Below are positions 1 through 8,577 of a stretch of DNA of 64,000 bases, piece by piece. This DNA comes from Beijerinckia indica subsp. indica ATCC 9039. Lineage in GTDB: Bacteria > Pseudomonadota > Alphaproteobacteria > Rhizobiales > Beijerinckiaceae. The DNA lies in NCBI RefSeq assembly GCF_000019845.1, contig NC_010581.1, positions 2,609,501-2,673,500 on the forward strand, written 5' to 3'. The translations under genes were made by a program, and so were the position numbers. The notes beneath the pieces are model-generated. The model was not told the origin of the DNA and searched no databases. It saw nothing but the letters and a program-made list of their open reading frames with translations. Positions within the stretch are counted from its first letter, which is position 1. Each line of letters begins with the position of its first letter.

Positions 1-358
1 CGTAGCCCATCCCGAAGTAAAGCGGTCCAACAATCATCGGAATTACGCCGATGTGGGGCATATCGCGTCCGACGATGAATGTGTACCGGCCGAATGGAAA
101 CCCGGTAAGCACACCGATATTCTCCATGACGAAAGTAACCGTCAGACAGATTGCAGCAAAGACGGTGGCCTCGACCCATCCGAGTGCTATCACCGCATGA
201 ACGGCGAGCGCAAGGATAGATAGTGCGGCTGTCAATTGAGCGGCACTCCCTGTTCCGCCGCCAAAAGCGATGATCAGCAAAAGCAGGACTGTAAAGCATG
301 ACCAAGTTGCTATGTTGGTAAGGCTGCGTCTCACCGAATCCACTCTAAAGCGCTGCAT
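1..358 (-). CDS. Carotenoid biosynthesis-type membrane protein (DUF422/CruF-like), partial
   Basis: The reverse strand reads open from an ATG at 358 to the left edge, so the N-terminal 119 residues are present and the C-terminus lies outside. Residues 21-75 are hydrophobic and form about two membrane helices. They are followed by ENIGVLTGFPFGRYTF, which matches the E-x-x-G-x-x-T-G-x-P-F-G-x-Y signature of the carotenoid biosynthesis membrane family (DUF422, which includes CruF-type bisanhydrobacterioruberin hydratases). That family acts on carotenoids in the inner membrane; the substrate here cannot be told. The IS1182 element ends only 35 bp upstream of the start codon, so the native promoter has probably been displaced. 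The family call rests on the motif and the membrane profile. Confidence 0.65.
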   Translation of the reverse strand, partial: MQRFRVDSVRRSLTNIATWSCFTVLLLLIIAFGGGTGSAAQLTAALSILALAVHAVIALGWVEATVFAAICLTVTFVMENIGVLTGFPFGRYTFIVGRDMPHIGVIPMIVGPLYFGMGY

Positions 359-474
359 TACAAGAAAGCAGATGCGTTGAACGCCTGCAAAGGGCCTATT
401 CTGTTGAAAAAGTCGATATTGCGTGGATGGTAGATCGCTGATTCAATCCAGTTGAAAAGCAAGGGTTGAAGGTG

Positions 475-1827
475 ATGATCGGACCGCGGCAAGTCGAGCA
501 AGGGGTACTCTTCTATAATTTCTCGCTCGATGTTCATGTGCCGCCGGACCATTTGCTGAGAGCGATCGACCGCTTTGTCGACCTTTCGGATTTGCGGCAG
601 GAGCTGGCGCCTTTTTACAGCGCGACGGGCCGTCCTTCCGTAGATCCCGAACTCATGATGCGGATGCTAATCATCGGCTATTGCTGCGGCATTCGTTCGG
701 AACGACGCCTCTGTGAGGAGGTCCATTTGAACCTCGCTTATCGCTGGTTCTGCCGTCTGGGCCTTGAGGGCCGTGTTCCTGATCATTCCACTTTCTCGAA
801 GAATCGTCATGGCCGTTTTCGTGAGTGCGATCTGCTGCGACGTCTGTTCGAGACTGTCCTGCAGCGCTGTATCGAGGAAGGCCTGGTCGGAGGAGAAGGC
901 TTCGCCATTGATGGTAGCCTCATCAAAGCCGATGCCAGCCGTCAGACTTGTGTGCCGGGAGCCGAAGGGTTGCCAGCGGATACAATGAGCCGGGCCGTAG
1001 AGGAATATCTCACAGTGCTTGACGATGCCGCTTTCGGCGCCGCAACATCCGTAAAGCCGAAGTTCATTTCTCCAGCCGACCCAGCGGCCCGCTGGACGGG
1101 CGCTCAGGGAGGACCGGCCTATTTTGCCTATACAGTCAATTATCTGATCGACACGGATCATGCGATCATCGTGGATGTCGAACCGACCACGGCCATTCGC
1201 CAAGCCGAAGTCACGGCAGCCAAACGCATGATTGAGCGGACGATGGCCCGTTTCGAGCTTTATCCAGAGAGCCTTGCTGGCGACACGGGCTATGGCTCCG
1301 GCGAGATGCTCGGCTGGCTCGTTTACGAGCAGGGGATCGAGCCGCACATTCCCGTCTTCGACAAATCCACCCGGACTGATGGAACCTTTTCGCGTGGCGA
1401 TTTCGTCTATGATCATGAAGGCGATGTCTATTTCTGTCCTGCAGGAAAGATGCTCACGAGCAAGGGAACATTGGTAAATGATGGTGCAACGCTGCTCTAT
1501 CTTGCCAGCAAGTATGATTGTGATGAGTGCGCCCTGAAATCGCGCTGTTGTCCCAACACACCCGCGCGCAAGGTGCCACGATCCATCTACGAGGGCGCGC
1601 GTGATATGGCCCGCGATATCTTGCAGTCGAAGGAGGGCCGGACATCACAGCGTCTGCGCAAAAAGGTCGAGATGCTGTTTGCCCATCTCAAACGGATCTT
1701 GCACCTCGATCGGCTCCGATTGCGCGGGCCAAATGGGGCGCGGGATGAATTCCATCTCGCAGCCACAGCCCAGAACTTGAGGAAGCTCGCCAAGCTCATC
1801 CCAATACCACAGCCAAAACCAGTATAA
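475..1827 (+). CDS. IS1182 family transposase
   Basis: This DDE-type transposase of about 450 residues belongs to the IS1182 family and catalyses cut-and-paste movement of the surrounding element. The N-terminal part (VPPDHLLRAIDRFVDL, then RPSVDPELMMRMLIIGY) is the family's typical start. The catalytic core follows, with the D-G-S motif at GFAIDGSLIKADAS, the second Asp at AGDTGYGSG, and the C-terminal E in KKVEMLFAHLKRIL. A zinc-like cysteine cluster (CDECALKSRCC) precedes the last motif, as in relatives. The length is normal and no frameshift is visible. The start may be the ATG at 475 or a TTG at 466 in the same frame; the ATG fits relatives better. Confidence 0.93.
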   Translation: MIGPRQVEQGVLFYNFSLDVHVPPDHLLRAIDRFVDLSDLRQELAPFYSATGRPSVDPELMMRMLIIGYCCGIRSERRLCEEVHLNLAYRWFCRLGLEGRVPDHSTFSKNRHGRFRECDLLRRLFETVLQRCIEEGLVGGEGFAIDGSLIKADASRQTCVPGAEGLPADTMSRAVEEYLTVLDDAAFGAATSVKPKFISPADPAARWTGAQGGPAYFAYTVNYLIDTDHAIIVDVEPTTAIRQAEVTAAKRMIERTMARFELYPESLAGDTGYGSGEMLGWLVYEQGIEPHIPVFDKSTRTDGTFSRGDFVYDHEGDVYFCPAGKMLTSKGTLVNDGATLLYLASKYDCDECALKSRCCPNTPARKVPRSIYEGARDMARDILQSKEGRTSQRLRKKVEMLFAHLKRILHLDRLRLRGPNGARDEFHLAATAQNLRKLAKLIPIPQPKPV

Positions 1828-1898
1828 GAGGGGCCTCGTCCTATCACCGTCTATAAATGACGCGCTTCAAATGCGTTTCGTCGCCGGAAAAGCCAACC

Positions 1899-1918
1899 CT
1901 TTTTCAACAGAATACGCC
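1899..1918. repeat. Right terminal inverted repeat of the IS1182 element
   Basis: This end pairs with the left end at 393-412 at 19 of 20 positions. Nineteen bases of the same end, tttttcaacagaatacgcc, recur at 37272-37290 without a transposase. Confidence 0.85.
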
Positions 1919-2049
1919 GATATGAAAAGTTAAAATGCACTCATCCAATGTAACAAAATTGAAGGTTACAAAAGAGCTTCAAACTGGACAAAGGTAGTTT
2001 ATATTGGGGGGACGGTTCGCGAAACGAAAGAAATTGTACGTTTAGAGCT

Positions 2050-2739
2050 CTATTTTACCGGGCTTTTGAAACATTTATGCTTCAAGAAATACAGGGTTTG
2101 TTCGATGGCGATGCGGCTCCAAGGCATCGTAAAATGGGCCGCCTTGATTGTGACATGATCAGTCATTCCAAGGACTTTGGTGCGTTCGATTGATACGCGG
2201 CCATCATTTGGCCCAGAAATAAGCCACCAGCCAAATGGGTCGAGGCACCGACAACCGGCAATAATACCTAAAGGATAGTCAATCGGGCCGAACAGGCGGA
2301 CTATATCCGGCGGTGGATGAGTCGTGAGTTCAGCACCTGCCGGACCGAACATAAAGCGATAGATGATATTTTCAGCTAACAAATCCGCGATCTCGCTACC
2401 ACTATTGGGTGGTGCGAGCATGACAACATTCCCAAGCTTAGGTGGCCGATAGCGTGTGATGTAGGCGCGCGCGAGAAGGCACCCCATGGAATAGGCCACA
2501 ATATGTGTCCTTCCGTCGCCGGCAGTGATCCAATCTCGCTGGGCATGAATCTGCTCCACCAGCTCGGCAAGTCCCATTTTACAGGATGGATAATCGAGAT
2601 TAAGCGTTTCATATCCAGCCAAATTGATTGCACGTTCGAGACGACGCATCGACCCGGCACCCCTGGCAATGCCATGCAAGAGAAGCACTCTGTCACGTTG
2701 CACTTCGATTCCAATCCGTTTCGAAACTGAACTTTTCAT
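2050..2739 (-). CDS. Alpha/beta hydrolase, lipase/esterase-like
   Basis: This 229-residue protein has the alpha/beta-hydrolase layout. An oxyanion-loop motif VLLLHGIARGAGSM lies near the N-terminus and a nucleophile elbow HIVAYSMGCLLAR near residue 95, where the usual first Gly of G-x-S-x-G is Ala. It resembles small bacterial lipase/esterase-like proteins; the substrate is unknown. An Asp (GPNDGRVS) and a late His (KAAHFTMPW) are placed to complete the triad. The ATG at 2739 is preferred because it lies 4 bp after the stop of the upstream acetyltransferase and has a GAAAG-like site; a longer frame from 2787 would overlap that gene. The two genes form an operon. Base composition is more AT-rich than in nearby housekeeping genes. 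Confidence 0.75.
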   Translation of the reverse strand: MKSSVSKRIGIEVQRDRVLLLHGIARGAGSMRRLERAINLAGYETLNLDYPSCKMGLAELVEQIHAQRDWITAGDGRTHIVAYSMGCLLARAYITRYRPPKLGNVVMLAPPNSGSEIADLLAENIIYRFMFGPAGAELTTHPPPDIVRLFGPIDYPLGIIAGCRCLDPFGWWLISGPNDGRVSIERTKVLGMTDHVTIKAAHFTMPWSRIAIEQTLYFLKHKCFKSPVK

Positions 2740-2743
2740 GCTT

Positions 2744-3244
2744 TCATGAGTATGTGTCAGGCAAGTGATAAGGGAGTTGTGCCGCAATAGGGCTCACGTT
2801 CTTTTCCATATGAACGGCGATGCCACCATTTGCAGGCTCCTCATGGTGAACAGCGTAGCCGATTGATTTATATAATCTTATATTTTCTTCGAATTTTGAA
2901 TTGGTGTATAGTCTTGTAATAGAAAATCCACGGGATACCACAAGCTTCTCGGCATGCTCCAAAAGCATCCGTCCGTAACCACGCTTTTGGAAAGTCGGCA
3001 GGACTGCGACATTTTCGATCAGTAGGCCGCCGTCCTTTTCGACTGTCTCAATCAATGCGACCAACACATCATCTTCGTAAAGAAGATCAAAGCGGTGTAA
3101 TTTGAAGACCTCCTCATAATTCGCCTTCATCGGAAGTGGTTCACGCCCGATAATTGGTACCCACTTAGAGTAGGCAGCATGAGTGAGTGCGGTGATTGCG
3201 ACAATATCTTCCGTTCCTGCTCTACGAATATACACAATGCTCAT
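2744..3244 (-). CDS. GNAT-family N-acetyltransferase
   Basis: This 166-residue protein has the GNAT fold. The acetyl-CoA pyrophosphate-binding loop is clear at VLPTFQKRGYGRMLLEHAE (Q/R-x-x-G-x-G/A), preceded by beta strand 4 (GLLIENVAVLP) and followed by LYTNSKFEENIRLYKSIGY, typical of the C-terminal half. Such enzymes transfer an acetyl group to an amine; the acceptor is unknown. A very good ribosome site, GGAAGGAGG, sits just upstream of the ATG. It is the first gene of a two-gene operon with the hydrolase at 2050-2739. Both genes are AT-richer than neighbours and lie beside an IS, so recent acquisition is possible. Confidence 0.85.
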   Translation of the reverse strand: MSIVYIRRAGTEDIVAITALTHAAYSKWVPIIGREPLPMKANYEEVFKLHRFDLLYEDDVLVALIETVEKDGGLLIENVAVLPTFQKRGYGRMLLEHAEKLVVSRGFSITRLYTNSKFEENIRLYKSIGYAVHHEEPANGGIAVHMEKNVSPIAAQLPYHLPDTYS

Positions 3245-3311
3245 ATGTCCTCCTTCCCGGCTTATGCATTGTGACTGCTATCGATTTTGAGACGAGTGCT
3301 ATGTGCGGCCG

Positions 3312-3866
3312 TTAGACCTCGAAGGCTCGGCATCGCAAAGGCTTTTCCTTGCGATACCGTTGGCTCAACGAGGCAAAAGTTTCTCCAGGCCGCATCGTTC
3401 CGTTTCCACGTGGCAGGATCAATCCTGCAAGCGGTCTTCTGGTGGGCCAGAGCCGTTCAAACAACGTCTCCGGTCGTCGTCCTTTTATGCACAACGGCAG
3501 AGGATCATCGCCTTGCCGCAGGTGGCGCCTGCATTCCTCGATGAACCCCGTTTCAAGACGAAAGCCCGCCTTGAGCAGAAACAGACCCGGCCCGCGCGCC
3601 ATGGCGATTGCCGCGGCAAAACCTTCGGCTTCCGTCTCCGCCTCGACCAAGCCGCAGCCCGCGTGATCGGCGATCAGCGCGAGATCATGGCCGGCTGGGC
3701 CGATGATGATCATGTCCCGCAGCAAACCATCCACATGAGCCGGTACAAGCCCCGTGAGCGTCGAGACCATGGCTTGCGCAATATCGAAATCATCTTCTTT
3801 CGTGCCACGCCGCGACAGCCGTGACGCGTATTCATCGCCGCAGAAAACAATCGCCGAGAGCATCAC
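3312..3866 (-). CDS. Conserved hypothetical protein
   Basis: A 184-residue soluble protein that I cannot assign with certainty. It starts with a strand-like MMLSAIVFCGDEYASRL, has a hydrophobic alpha/beta middle (DMIIIGPAGHDLALIADHAG, then a Gly-rich helix AAAIAMARGPGLFLL) and ends in a basic tail. The alternating strand/helix pattern is compatible with a Rossmann-like or glycosyltransferase-like fold, but no catalytic motif can be named. Its start overlaps the stop of the upstream SRPBCC gene by 4 bp (ATGA), so the two are translationally coupled and probably act in one process. Confidence 0.6.
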   Translation of the reverse strand: MMLSAIVFCGDEYASRLSRRGTKEDDFDIAQAMVSTLTGLVPAHVDGLLRDMIIIGPAGHDLALIADHAGCGLVEAETEAEGFAAAIAMARGPGLFLLKAGFRLETGFIEECRRHLRQGDDPLPLCIKGRRPETLFERLWPTRRPLAGLILPRGNGTMRPGETFASLSQRYRKEKPLRCRAFEV

Positions 3867-4351
3867 TCGTCTTCGGCGACTTCATTCACGACCTTGGCGA
3901 AGCGATTGATCACGGCTTGCCAGCCGTTCTCGCTGTTCATGATTTCAAAAACGGGAGCGGAATCGTCCGTGAATCCCGAATGTTCGAGCCGGACATGTGT
4001 GCCGTTCGGCAACGGCGAAAGAGTCCAGGTCAGGACCGTATCAATGTAACGGCCGAAGCCCGGCAGATTATGCGAGCCACCGCGCCAGGAATAGCGCAGC
4101 CGCCAATAGGGTTCGGCCTCCAAAACCTCGCCCTGCGAAAGTCCATCCCAATCACCGACCGGGCCGCTGCGAAAGGTGAATGTCTGACCAGGCTCAGCCT
4201 CGAAGTCATTGGGCATGAACCAACGCGCGATCAAATCCGCCTCGGTCAGCACACGCCAGACGAGTTCTGGACGCTGGATCAGCATCCCTTCGACCACAAT
4301 CGAACGCTCTCCCGCCACATCGGTCACTTTACTTCTCCCCGATAGAGCCAA
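3863..4351 (-). CDS. SRPBCC / AHSA1-like domain protein
   Basis: This 162-residue protein has the helix-grip (START/Bet v1-like) pattern of the AHSA1/SRPBCC family: IVVEGMLIQRPELVWRVLTEADLIARWF at the start, a central sheet with FTFRSGPVGDWDG and LRYSWRGG, and a long C-terminal helix ENGWQAVINRFAKVV. The family binds small hydrophobic ligands, and many members are co-encoded with ArsR regulators; no regulator is visible here. It is the first gene of a coupled pair with the hypothetical protein at 3312-3866. Confidence 0.8.
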   Translation of the reverse strand: MALSGRSKVTDVAGERSIVVEGMLIQRPELVWRVLTEADLIARWFMPNDFEAEPGQTFTFRSGPVGDWDGLSQGEVLEAEPYWRLRYSWRGGSHNLPGFGRYIDTVLTWTLSPLPNGTHVRLEHSGFTDDSAPVFEIMNSENGWQAVINRFAKVVNEVAEDE

Positions 4352-4665
4352 CCCCTCGCCAAAGCGCTCCGGTTGTAACGCAAGGCGAACCTCCGGTCAC
4401 TTGAAAGCGCGCTTATCTGGAGGTTGAATCTTAAGAGCAAATCTCAAGCCTGAGTGATTTCAGCAAGCGGCACTTGCACCAATCCGCCTGCTGCGTCATG
4501 GTCGCGCAAATCATCCCACGCCTTTTTCTTGGAAGAGACTTTCAGAAAAAGCCTCCGGCTTCCGGTCCTCTTCCCCTCCTTGCCCGCCTCTCGCCTTGCC
4601 CGCCTCTCGCCTTGCACGCTCCTCGCCAGCAGAAGCATTTGGTGGTGCAAAATCAGGAAATAATC
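4352..4665. other. Intergenic region with a short tandem duplication
   Basis: No gene is supported here. Around 4580-4615 the motif cgcctctcgccttgc occurs twice in tandem, a small local duplication. The region separates divergently read genes and must contain the promoter of the HupE-like gene; no clear -35/-10 pair was found. Confidence 0.5.
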
Positions 4666-5277
4666 ATGATCAAGGCCCTTTTCTCACTCGGCTTCGTCAT
4701 TGCCGCCTTGTCGGCCCCTTCTTTTGCTTTCGCTCATCCCGGCGCGGGCCTCGCGCATGAGCATGGTTTCGGTGCCTTGAGCGGGCTCCTGCACCCGTTC
4801 AGCGGCGTCGATCATCTCCTCGCCATGGTCGCAGTCGGCATGGTTGCCGCCTTGCTCGGTGGCCGCGCCCTGTGGCTTGTGCCGGCCAGCTTTCTCGGCA
4901 TGATGGCTCTCGGCAGCGCATTGGGCATGGCTGGCTTTGATCTGCCCTTCGTCGAGACCGGCATCGGCCTGTCCGTGGCAATCTTCGGTCTGATCGTGGC
5001 GGGCGGCCTCAAAATGCCTGTCGCCGCCTCCATAGGTCTTGTTGGCTTTTTCGCCCTGTTTCACGGCCATGCGCATGGCACCGAAATGCCCGCGGCGGCC
5101 TCTGTCTTTGCCTATGGCGCGGCGTTCCTGCTCGCCACGGCTCTCTTGCATGGCATTGGTATTGGTCTCGCTGTTTTAGGCAATAGGCTGAACGCAACCT
5201 CGGCGCAGACTCTGCAGCGGGCGGCTGGTTGCGCCATGAGCCTTGCCGGGATCGCCTTTCTGACCGGCGCGTTTTAA
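4666..5277 (+). CDS. HupE/UreJ family protein, probable nickel transporter
   Basis: This 203-residue inner-membrane protein starts with a signal-like segment ending at AFAHPGAG. It then has about six membrane helices. The family hallmarks are present: LLHPFSGVDHLLAMVAVGM near residue 45 and FHGHAHGTEMP near residue 130, whose His residues are thought to bind metal. HupE/UreJ proteins supply nickel to hydrogenase or urease. Neither enzyme is in this window, so the metal role is inferred from the family only. The ATG at 4666 has an AGGAAA site 6 bp upstream; the open frame extends further upstream but without a better start. A strong terminator follows directly. Confidence 0.87.
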   Translation: MIKALFSLGFVIAALSAPSFAFAHPGAGLAHEHGFGALSGLLHPFSGVDHLLAMVAVGMVAALLGGRALWLVPASFLGMMALGSALGMAGFDLPFVETGIGLSVAIFGLIVAGGLKMPVAASIGLVGFFALFHGHAHGTEMPAAASVFAYGAAFLLATALLHGIGIGLAVLGNRLNATSAQTLQRAAGCAMSLAGIAFLTGAF

Positions 5278-5280
5278 GAA

Positions 5281-5318
5281 ACAAGGGAGATGCCCGCCCC
5301 GGCATCTCCCTTGTTTTT
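5281..5318 (+). terminator. Rho-independent terminator after the HupE-like gene
   Basis: A perfect 14-bp stem (acaagggagatgcc, loop cgcccc) is followed by five T residues. It lies between two convergent transcription units (HupE and modBC) and could serve both. Confidence 0.9.
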
Positions 5319-5357
5319 GGTGAGCATCGGCCTCGCCCACCCGACGGAAGGGTCGGC

Positions 5358-6461
5358 TCAGACAATATTGGGATATACGAGCGCCGCCTGATTTTCATCG
5401 AGGGCGGTGGATTTGAACAGGGCAAAGACCTGCGTGCCAGCCTCAAGACGCAGATCCTCGAAGGCACGACGGCTGATCATGGCAAAAATCTTCCCATCGC
5501 CGAGCAGGACAATCTCGACCATCACCGCTGGGCCTTCCGTATAAAAACCACTGACCGTACCCTGCAGCACGTTCTGCATGCTGAGGCTGTTCGGTTTGAC
5601 GAGGCTCACGGCAACATCGGTTGCATTGACCAATACACGCACTTTCTCCCCGACCTTGCCATTGTAGGAAATCAACCAGATCCGGCCCGAAGGATGATTC
5701 AGAGGGGTCAGGTCATAGGTTCCGTCGCGCGGACCGACTTCCATCATTAGAATTGAGGAGCGTTCGAGCCGGGAGATGCTCAATTGCGTGGCCGCCCGCC
5801 CGAAAATCTCCTCGGCATTGCCGATCGCCTTCACCTGCCCACCTTCGAGAAGGACGATGCAACTGGCAAGACGCACGACCTCTTCCATCGCGTGCGAGAC
5901 ATAGACCATCGGAATATGGAATTCGTCTCGCAATTTCTCAATTAGCGGCAGGATCTCGAGCTTGCGATTCTGATCGAGCGCAGCCAGGGGCTCATCGAAA
6001 AGCAGAAGATGGGGACAGGACAGAAGAGCCCGGCCAATGGCGACACGCTGTCTCTCGCCGCCCGAGAGGCGTTGCGGCTGCCGGTCGAGCAAGCGGCTGA
6101 TCCCCAGCGTTTCGACGACGGCATCGAAATCGATCTTGCGATCATTCTTCGGCGCGAACCAGCGTCCAAACAGCAGATTCTGCCTGACGCTGAAATGCGG
6201 AAACAGGTAGGAATCCTGAAAGACGACGCCAATGCGCCGCCGATAGGACGGCACGAAGATCCCCTTCTCCGTATCGACGAGCGTATGGCCATCGATCACG
6301 ATATGGCCTTTGTCCGGCCGTTTGAGTCCTGCAATCAGACTCAAGGTGACCGATTTTCCGGAACCGGACTGACCAAAAAGCGCGGTAACGCCGTGACCGT
6401 TGCGAAAGGTGACCGCGAGCGTGAAGGACCCGACCTTCAGAGTGACATCAACATCGATCAT
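5358..6461 (-). CDS. modC: Molybdate ABC transporter ATP-binding protein ModC
   Basis: This 367-residue ATPase powers molybdate import on the cytoplasmic face of the ModB permease. It shows Walker A (GQSGSGKS, residue 30s), the Q-loop region VVFQDSYLFPH, the ABC signature LSGGERQRVAIGRALL, Walker B LLLFDEPLAALD and the switch His in VSHAMEEV. A C-terminal MOP/TOBE-type domain of about 130 residues, which can bind oxyanion, is present as in true ModC. Its start overlaps the modB stop by 4 bp. Molybdate is needed for molybdenum cofactor enzymes and Mo-nitrogenase; no nitrogenase genes are in the window. Confidence 0.93.
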   Translation of the reverse strand: MIDVDVTLKVGSFTLAVTFRNGHGVTALFGQSGSGKSVTLSLIAGLKRPDKGHIVIDGHTLVDTEKGIFVPSYRRRIGVVFQDSYLFPHFSVRQNLLFGRWFAPKNDRKIDFDAVVETLGISRLLDRQPQRLSGGERQRVAIGRALLSCPHLLLFDEPLAALDQNRKLEILPLIEKLRDEFHIPMVYVSHAMEEVVRLASCIVLLEGGQVKAIGNAEEIFGRAATQLSISRLERSSILMMEVGPRDGTYDLTPLNHPSGRIWLISYNGKVGEKVRVLVNATDVAVSLVKPNSLSMQNVLQGTVSGFYTEGPAVMVEIVLLGDGKIFAMISRRAFEDLRLEAGTQVFALFKSTALDENQAALVYPNIV

Positions 6462-7150
6462 GCTTGTAGAGCCAAACGCCGTTCCGCCCGCCGCTGGACG
6501 ATTTCAGAGATGAACAAAGTCGTCAGCGCCAGGAGAGTCGAGATCACCGTCAGGCGCATGGCATTCGTGTCCCCGCCTGGAACCTGCGTGAAAGTATAAA
6601 TGGCCGCAGCAATCGTCTGGGTCTCCCCCGGAATATTGGAGACGAAGGTAATCGTCGCACCGAATTCGCCCAATGCCTTGGCGAAGGCCATGATCGCCCC
6701 GACGATCACCCCCGGCAGGGACAGGGGCAGACTGACCAGAAAAAACCTTGCGACGGGACTAGCGCCCAGTGTTTCGGCAGCTTTCTCCAACCGTTGGTCG
6801 ATGGATTCGAAGGACAGCCGCATGGCCCGCACCATGAGCGGAAATCCCATGACAGCGGCGGCGACGGCGGCGCCAGTCCAGCGGAAAGAAAAGACAATGC
6901 CGATTTCCGCCAGATAACTGCCAATGACTCCTTTGCGGCCCAAAAGAATCAACAGGATGAAGCCTGTGACGACCGGCGGCAGAACCAGAGGCATATGGAT
7001 CAAGCCATTCAGCAGGATCTTGCCCGGGAAGTCCCATCGCGCGAGGGCATAGGAAAAGAAAATCCCGAAAGGCAGGCTCACCGCTGTCGCGACAATGGCG
7101 ATCTTCAACGACAGCCAAATGGCGACCCATTCATCGGCGGAAAGTTCCAT
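6458..7150 (-). CDS. modB: Molybdate ABC transporter permease ModB
   Basis: This 230-residue inner-membrane permease has about five transmembrane helices. The ABC-permease EAA-type loop is seen at EKAAETLGASPVARFFLVSLPLSLPG. The start chosen, MELSADEWVAIWLSLK, matches the usual ModB beginning. A longer frame goes up to 7261, but its extra 37 residues do not look like ModB. The gene is translationally coupled to modC and is separated from modA by 288 bp that include a terminator. Confidence 0.92.
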   Translation of the reverse strand: MELSADEWVAIWLSLKIAIVATAVSLPFGIFFSYALARWDFPGKILLNGLIHMPLVLPPVVTGFILLILLGRKGVIGSYLAEIGIVFSFRWTGAAVAAAVMGFPLMVRAMRLSFESIDQRLEKAAETLGASPVARFFLVSLPLSLPGVIVGAIMAFAKALGEFGATITFVSNIPGETQTIAAAIYTFTQVPGGDTNAMRLTVISTLLALTTLFISEIVQRRAERRLALQA

Positions 7151-7386
7151 CAAATACGATCCTTGAACACCATTCCGACGCCCGCTTTTCAAGAAGGCAT
7201 TGGTTCCCAAAAGGGACATTGCGCAGGGCAGGATCCCTAAAACAATTTCCATGCAAAACAATTCGCTTCGCTTGAAAATGTTTTCATCAAAAGCCTGAAG
7301 CCATCCGTAACCACGCTGCTTGCGCGGTCTCTTGACGATTGCAGCTTGCCACGTGGGCAGACCAATCCCGGCTGTATATAAGTAAA

Positions 7387-7422
7387 ATGCCCTTCCGGCG
7401 CATCAACGCACCGGAAGGGCAT
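7387..7422 (-). terminator. Terminator between modA and modB
   Basis: A perfect 12-bp stem (atgcccttccgg, 12-base loop) is followed, in the minus direction, by TTTTACTT. It should end or attenuate the modA transcript before modBC, which could favour production of the binding protein over the membrane parts. Confidence 0.85.
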
Positions 7423-7438
7423 CAGCAGAAAAGCGAAT

Positions 7439-8266
7439 TTATTTCTGCAGGATGCTGAAGCCCTGATCCGTCAGGATCTTCGTCGCCGCTTGCGAGGTCA
7501 GAAAACCAGCGAAGGCCTGCGCGTCCGGATTGGTCGAGCTATTGAGGAGCGCGATCGGATAGACGATCGGATTATGGCTCGCGGAGGGGAAGGTATCGAC
7601 GACCTTGACCTTCGGCTCTGCCTTGGCGTCGGTGGCATAGACCACACCGAATTTCGCCTCACCGCGCGAGACCAGCGCCAGGGCGTTGCGGATATTGTCG
7701 GCTTGCGCCAGTTTCGGCTCCACCTCGCTCCAGACCTTCAAATTCTCGAAGGCCTGTTTCGCATAAATACCCCCTGGGCAGGAGCTGATGGTGCAGACGG
7801 CAATCTTGCTATCGCCCGTGGCTTTGGCCAGATCAAAGCCAGAAGTGATTTTCAGGGCGACATTGTCATTGGCGGGCTCGATCAGGACCAATTCATTCCC
7901 AAGGAGATTCCGCCGCGTTCCGGGTTTCAAGAGCTTGGCTTTGTCGAGGTAATCCATCCATTCGACGTCGGCGGAGATGAAAATATCAGCCGGAGCTCCC
8001 TGTTCGATCTGCTTGGCGAGAACGGCGGAGGACGCATAGGAGATCGCGGGCTTTTTGCCGGTCTGAGCTTGCCAGGCGGCGGCGACGCCATCGAGCGCGG
8101 TCTTCATGCTGGCCGCCGCGAAAATAACGGGACCTGTCCCAGCCGTTGGCGCGGGTGCCGGTGCCTGCGCAAGGCTCCATTGCGGCAAGGCCAGCGTGAA
8201 AGTCAAAAGCAGGCCCAGCGCTCCCCAAGTGCGTCGCGTGATTTTCGTCATCGGAAACTCGTTCAT
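7439..8266 (-). CDS. modA: Molybdate-binding periplasmic protein ModA
   Basis: This protein of about 275 residues is exported by an N-terminal signal peptide (hydrophobic WGALGLLLTFTLALPQWSLAQA). Mature ModA hallmarks are present: VIFAAASMKTALDGVAAAW, then SYASSAVLAKQIEQGAPADIFISADVEWMDYL and ICTISSCPGGIYAK-type oxyanion loop sequence. It captures molybdate/tungstate in the periplasm for ModBC. Starts at 8266 and 8251 are both plausible; the open frame continues to 8428 but without signal-peptide character. Upstream, 8419-8450 is AT-rich with repeated TATCG words that could hold a regulator site, but I cannot match a ModE box. Confidence 0.92.
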   Translation of the reverse strand: MNEFPMTKITRRTWGALGLLLTFTLALPQWSLAQAPAPAPTAGTGPVIFAAASMKTALDGVAAAWQAQTGKKPAISYASSAVLAKQIEQGAPADIFISADVEWMDYLDKAKLLKPGTRRNLLGNELVLIEPANDNVALKITSGFDLAKATGDSKIAVCTISSCPGGIYAKQAFENLKVWSEVEPKLAQADNIRNALALVSRGEAKFGVVYATDAKAEPKVKVVDTFPSASHNPIVYPIALLNSSTNPDAQAFAGFLTSQAATKILTDQGFSILQK

Positions 8267-8577
8267 TGATTCAGGCCGATAGGGAAGATCTATCAACGCA
8301 AAGATATAGCTGAAAACAATCACCCGCGCGACATGAATTATTACCGAAAGGCTATAGGTGGTTTGCCGGCGAAAAATGGCGGGTGAGTGCTTGCCAATCG
8401 GTGATCGGCCATTCCGAGCTATCGGCAATATCGAAATATTTATCGGAATGGGGGGCGCCCTCGATCAACCTTGATCATTTACCAATATCTTTGATTAACC
8501 AAGATTTATCCCGTGGAGAGGCCTAGAAGTAACTCTTCTTTAACCGTACTCATCTTCACCGCGACAAGAGGCCAATC

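Larger units (their letters stand above)
393..1918 (+). mobile_element. IS1182-family insertion sequence, apparently complete
   Basis: The element is about 1.5 kb. It is bounded by 20-bp terminal inverted repeats that match except at one position: ggcctattctgttgaaaaag at 393-412 and its inverse at 1899-1918. One transposase gene fills the interior. Exact outer borders and target duplications are not obvious by eye, so the ends could shift by a few bases. The transposase is full length, which suggests the element may still be mobile or arrived recently. Confidence 0.85.

Noticed and set aside
4575-4620. Tandem repeat as a possible CRISPR or regulatory array
   Set aside because: Only two copies of a 15-base unit; no spacers and no cas genes nearby.
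8400-8500. ModE-type operator upstream of modA
   Set aside because: TATCG words are repeated, but no inverted arrangement matches a ModE site well enough to claim.
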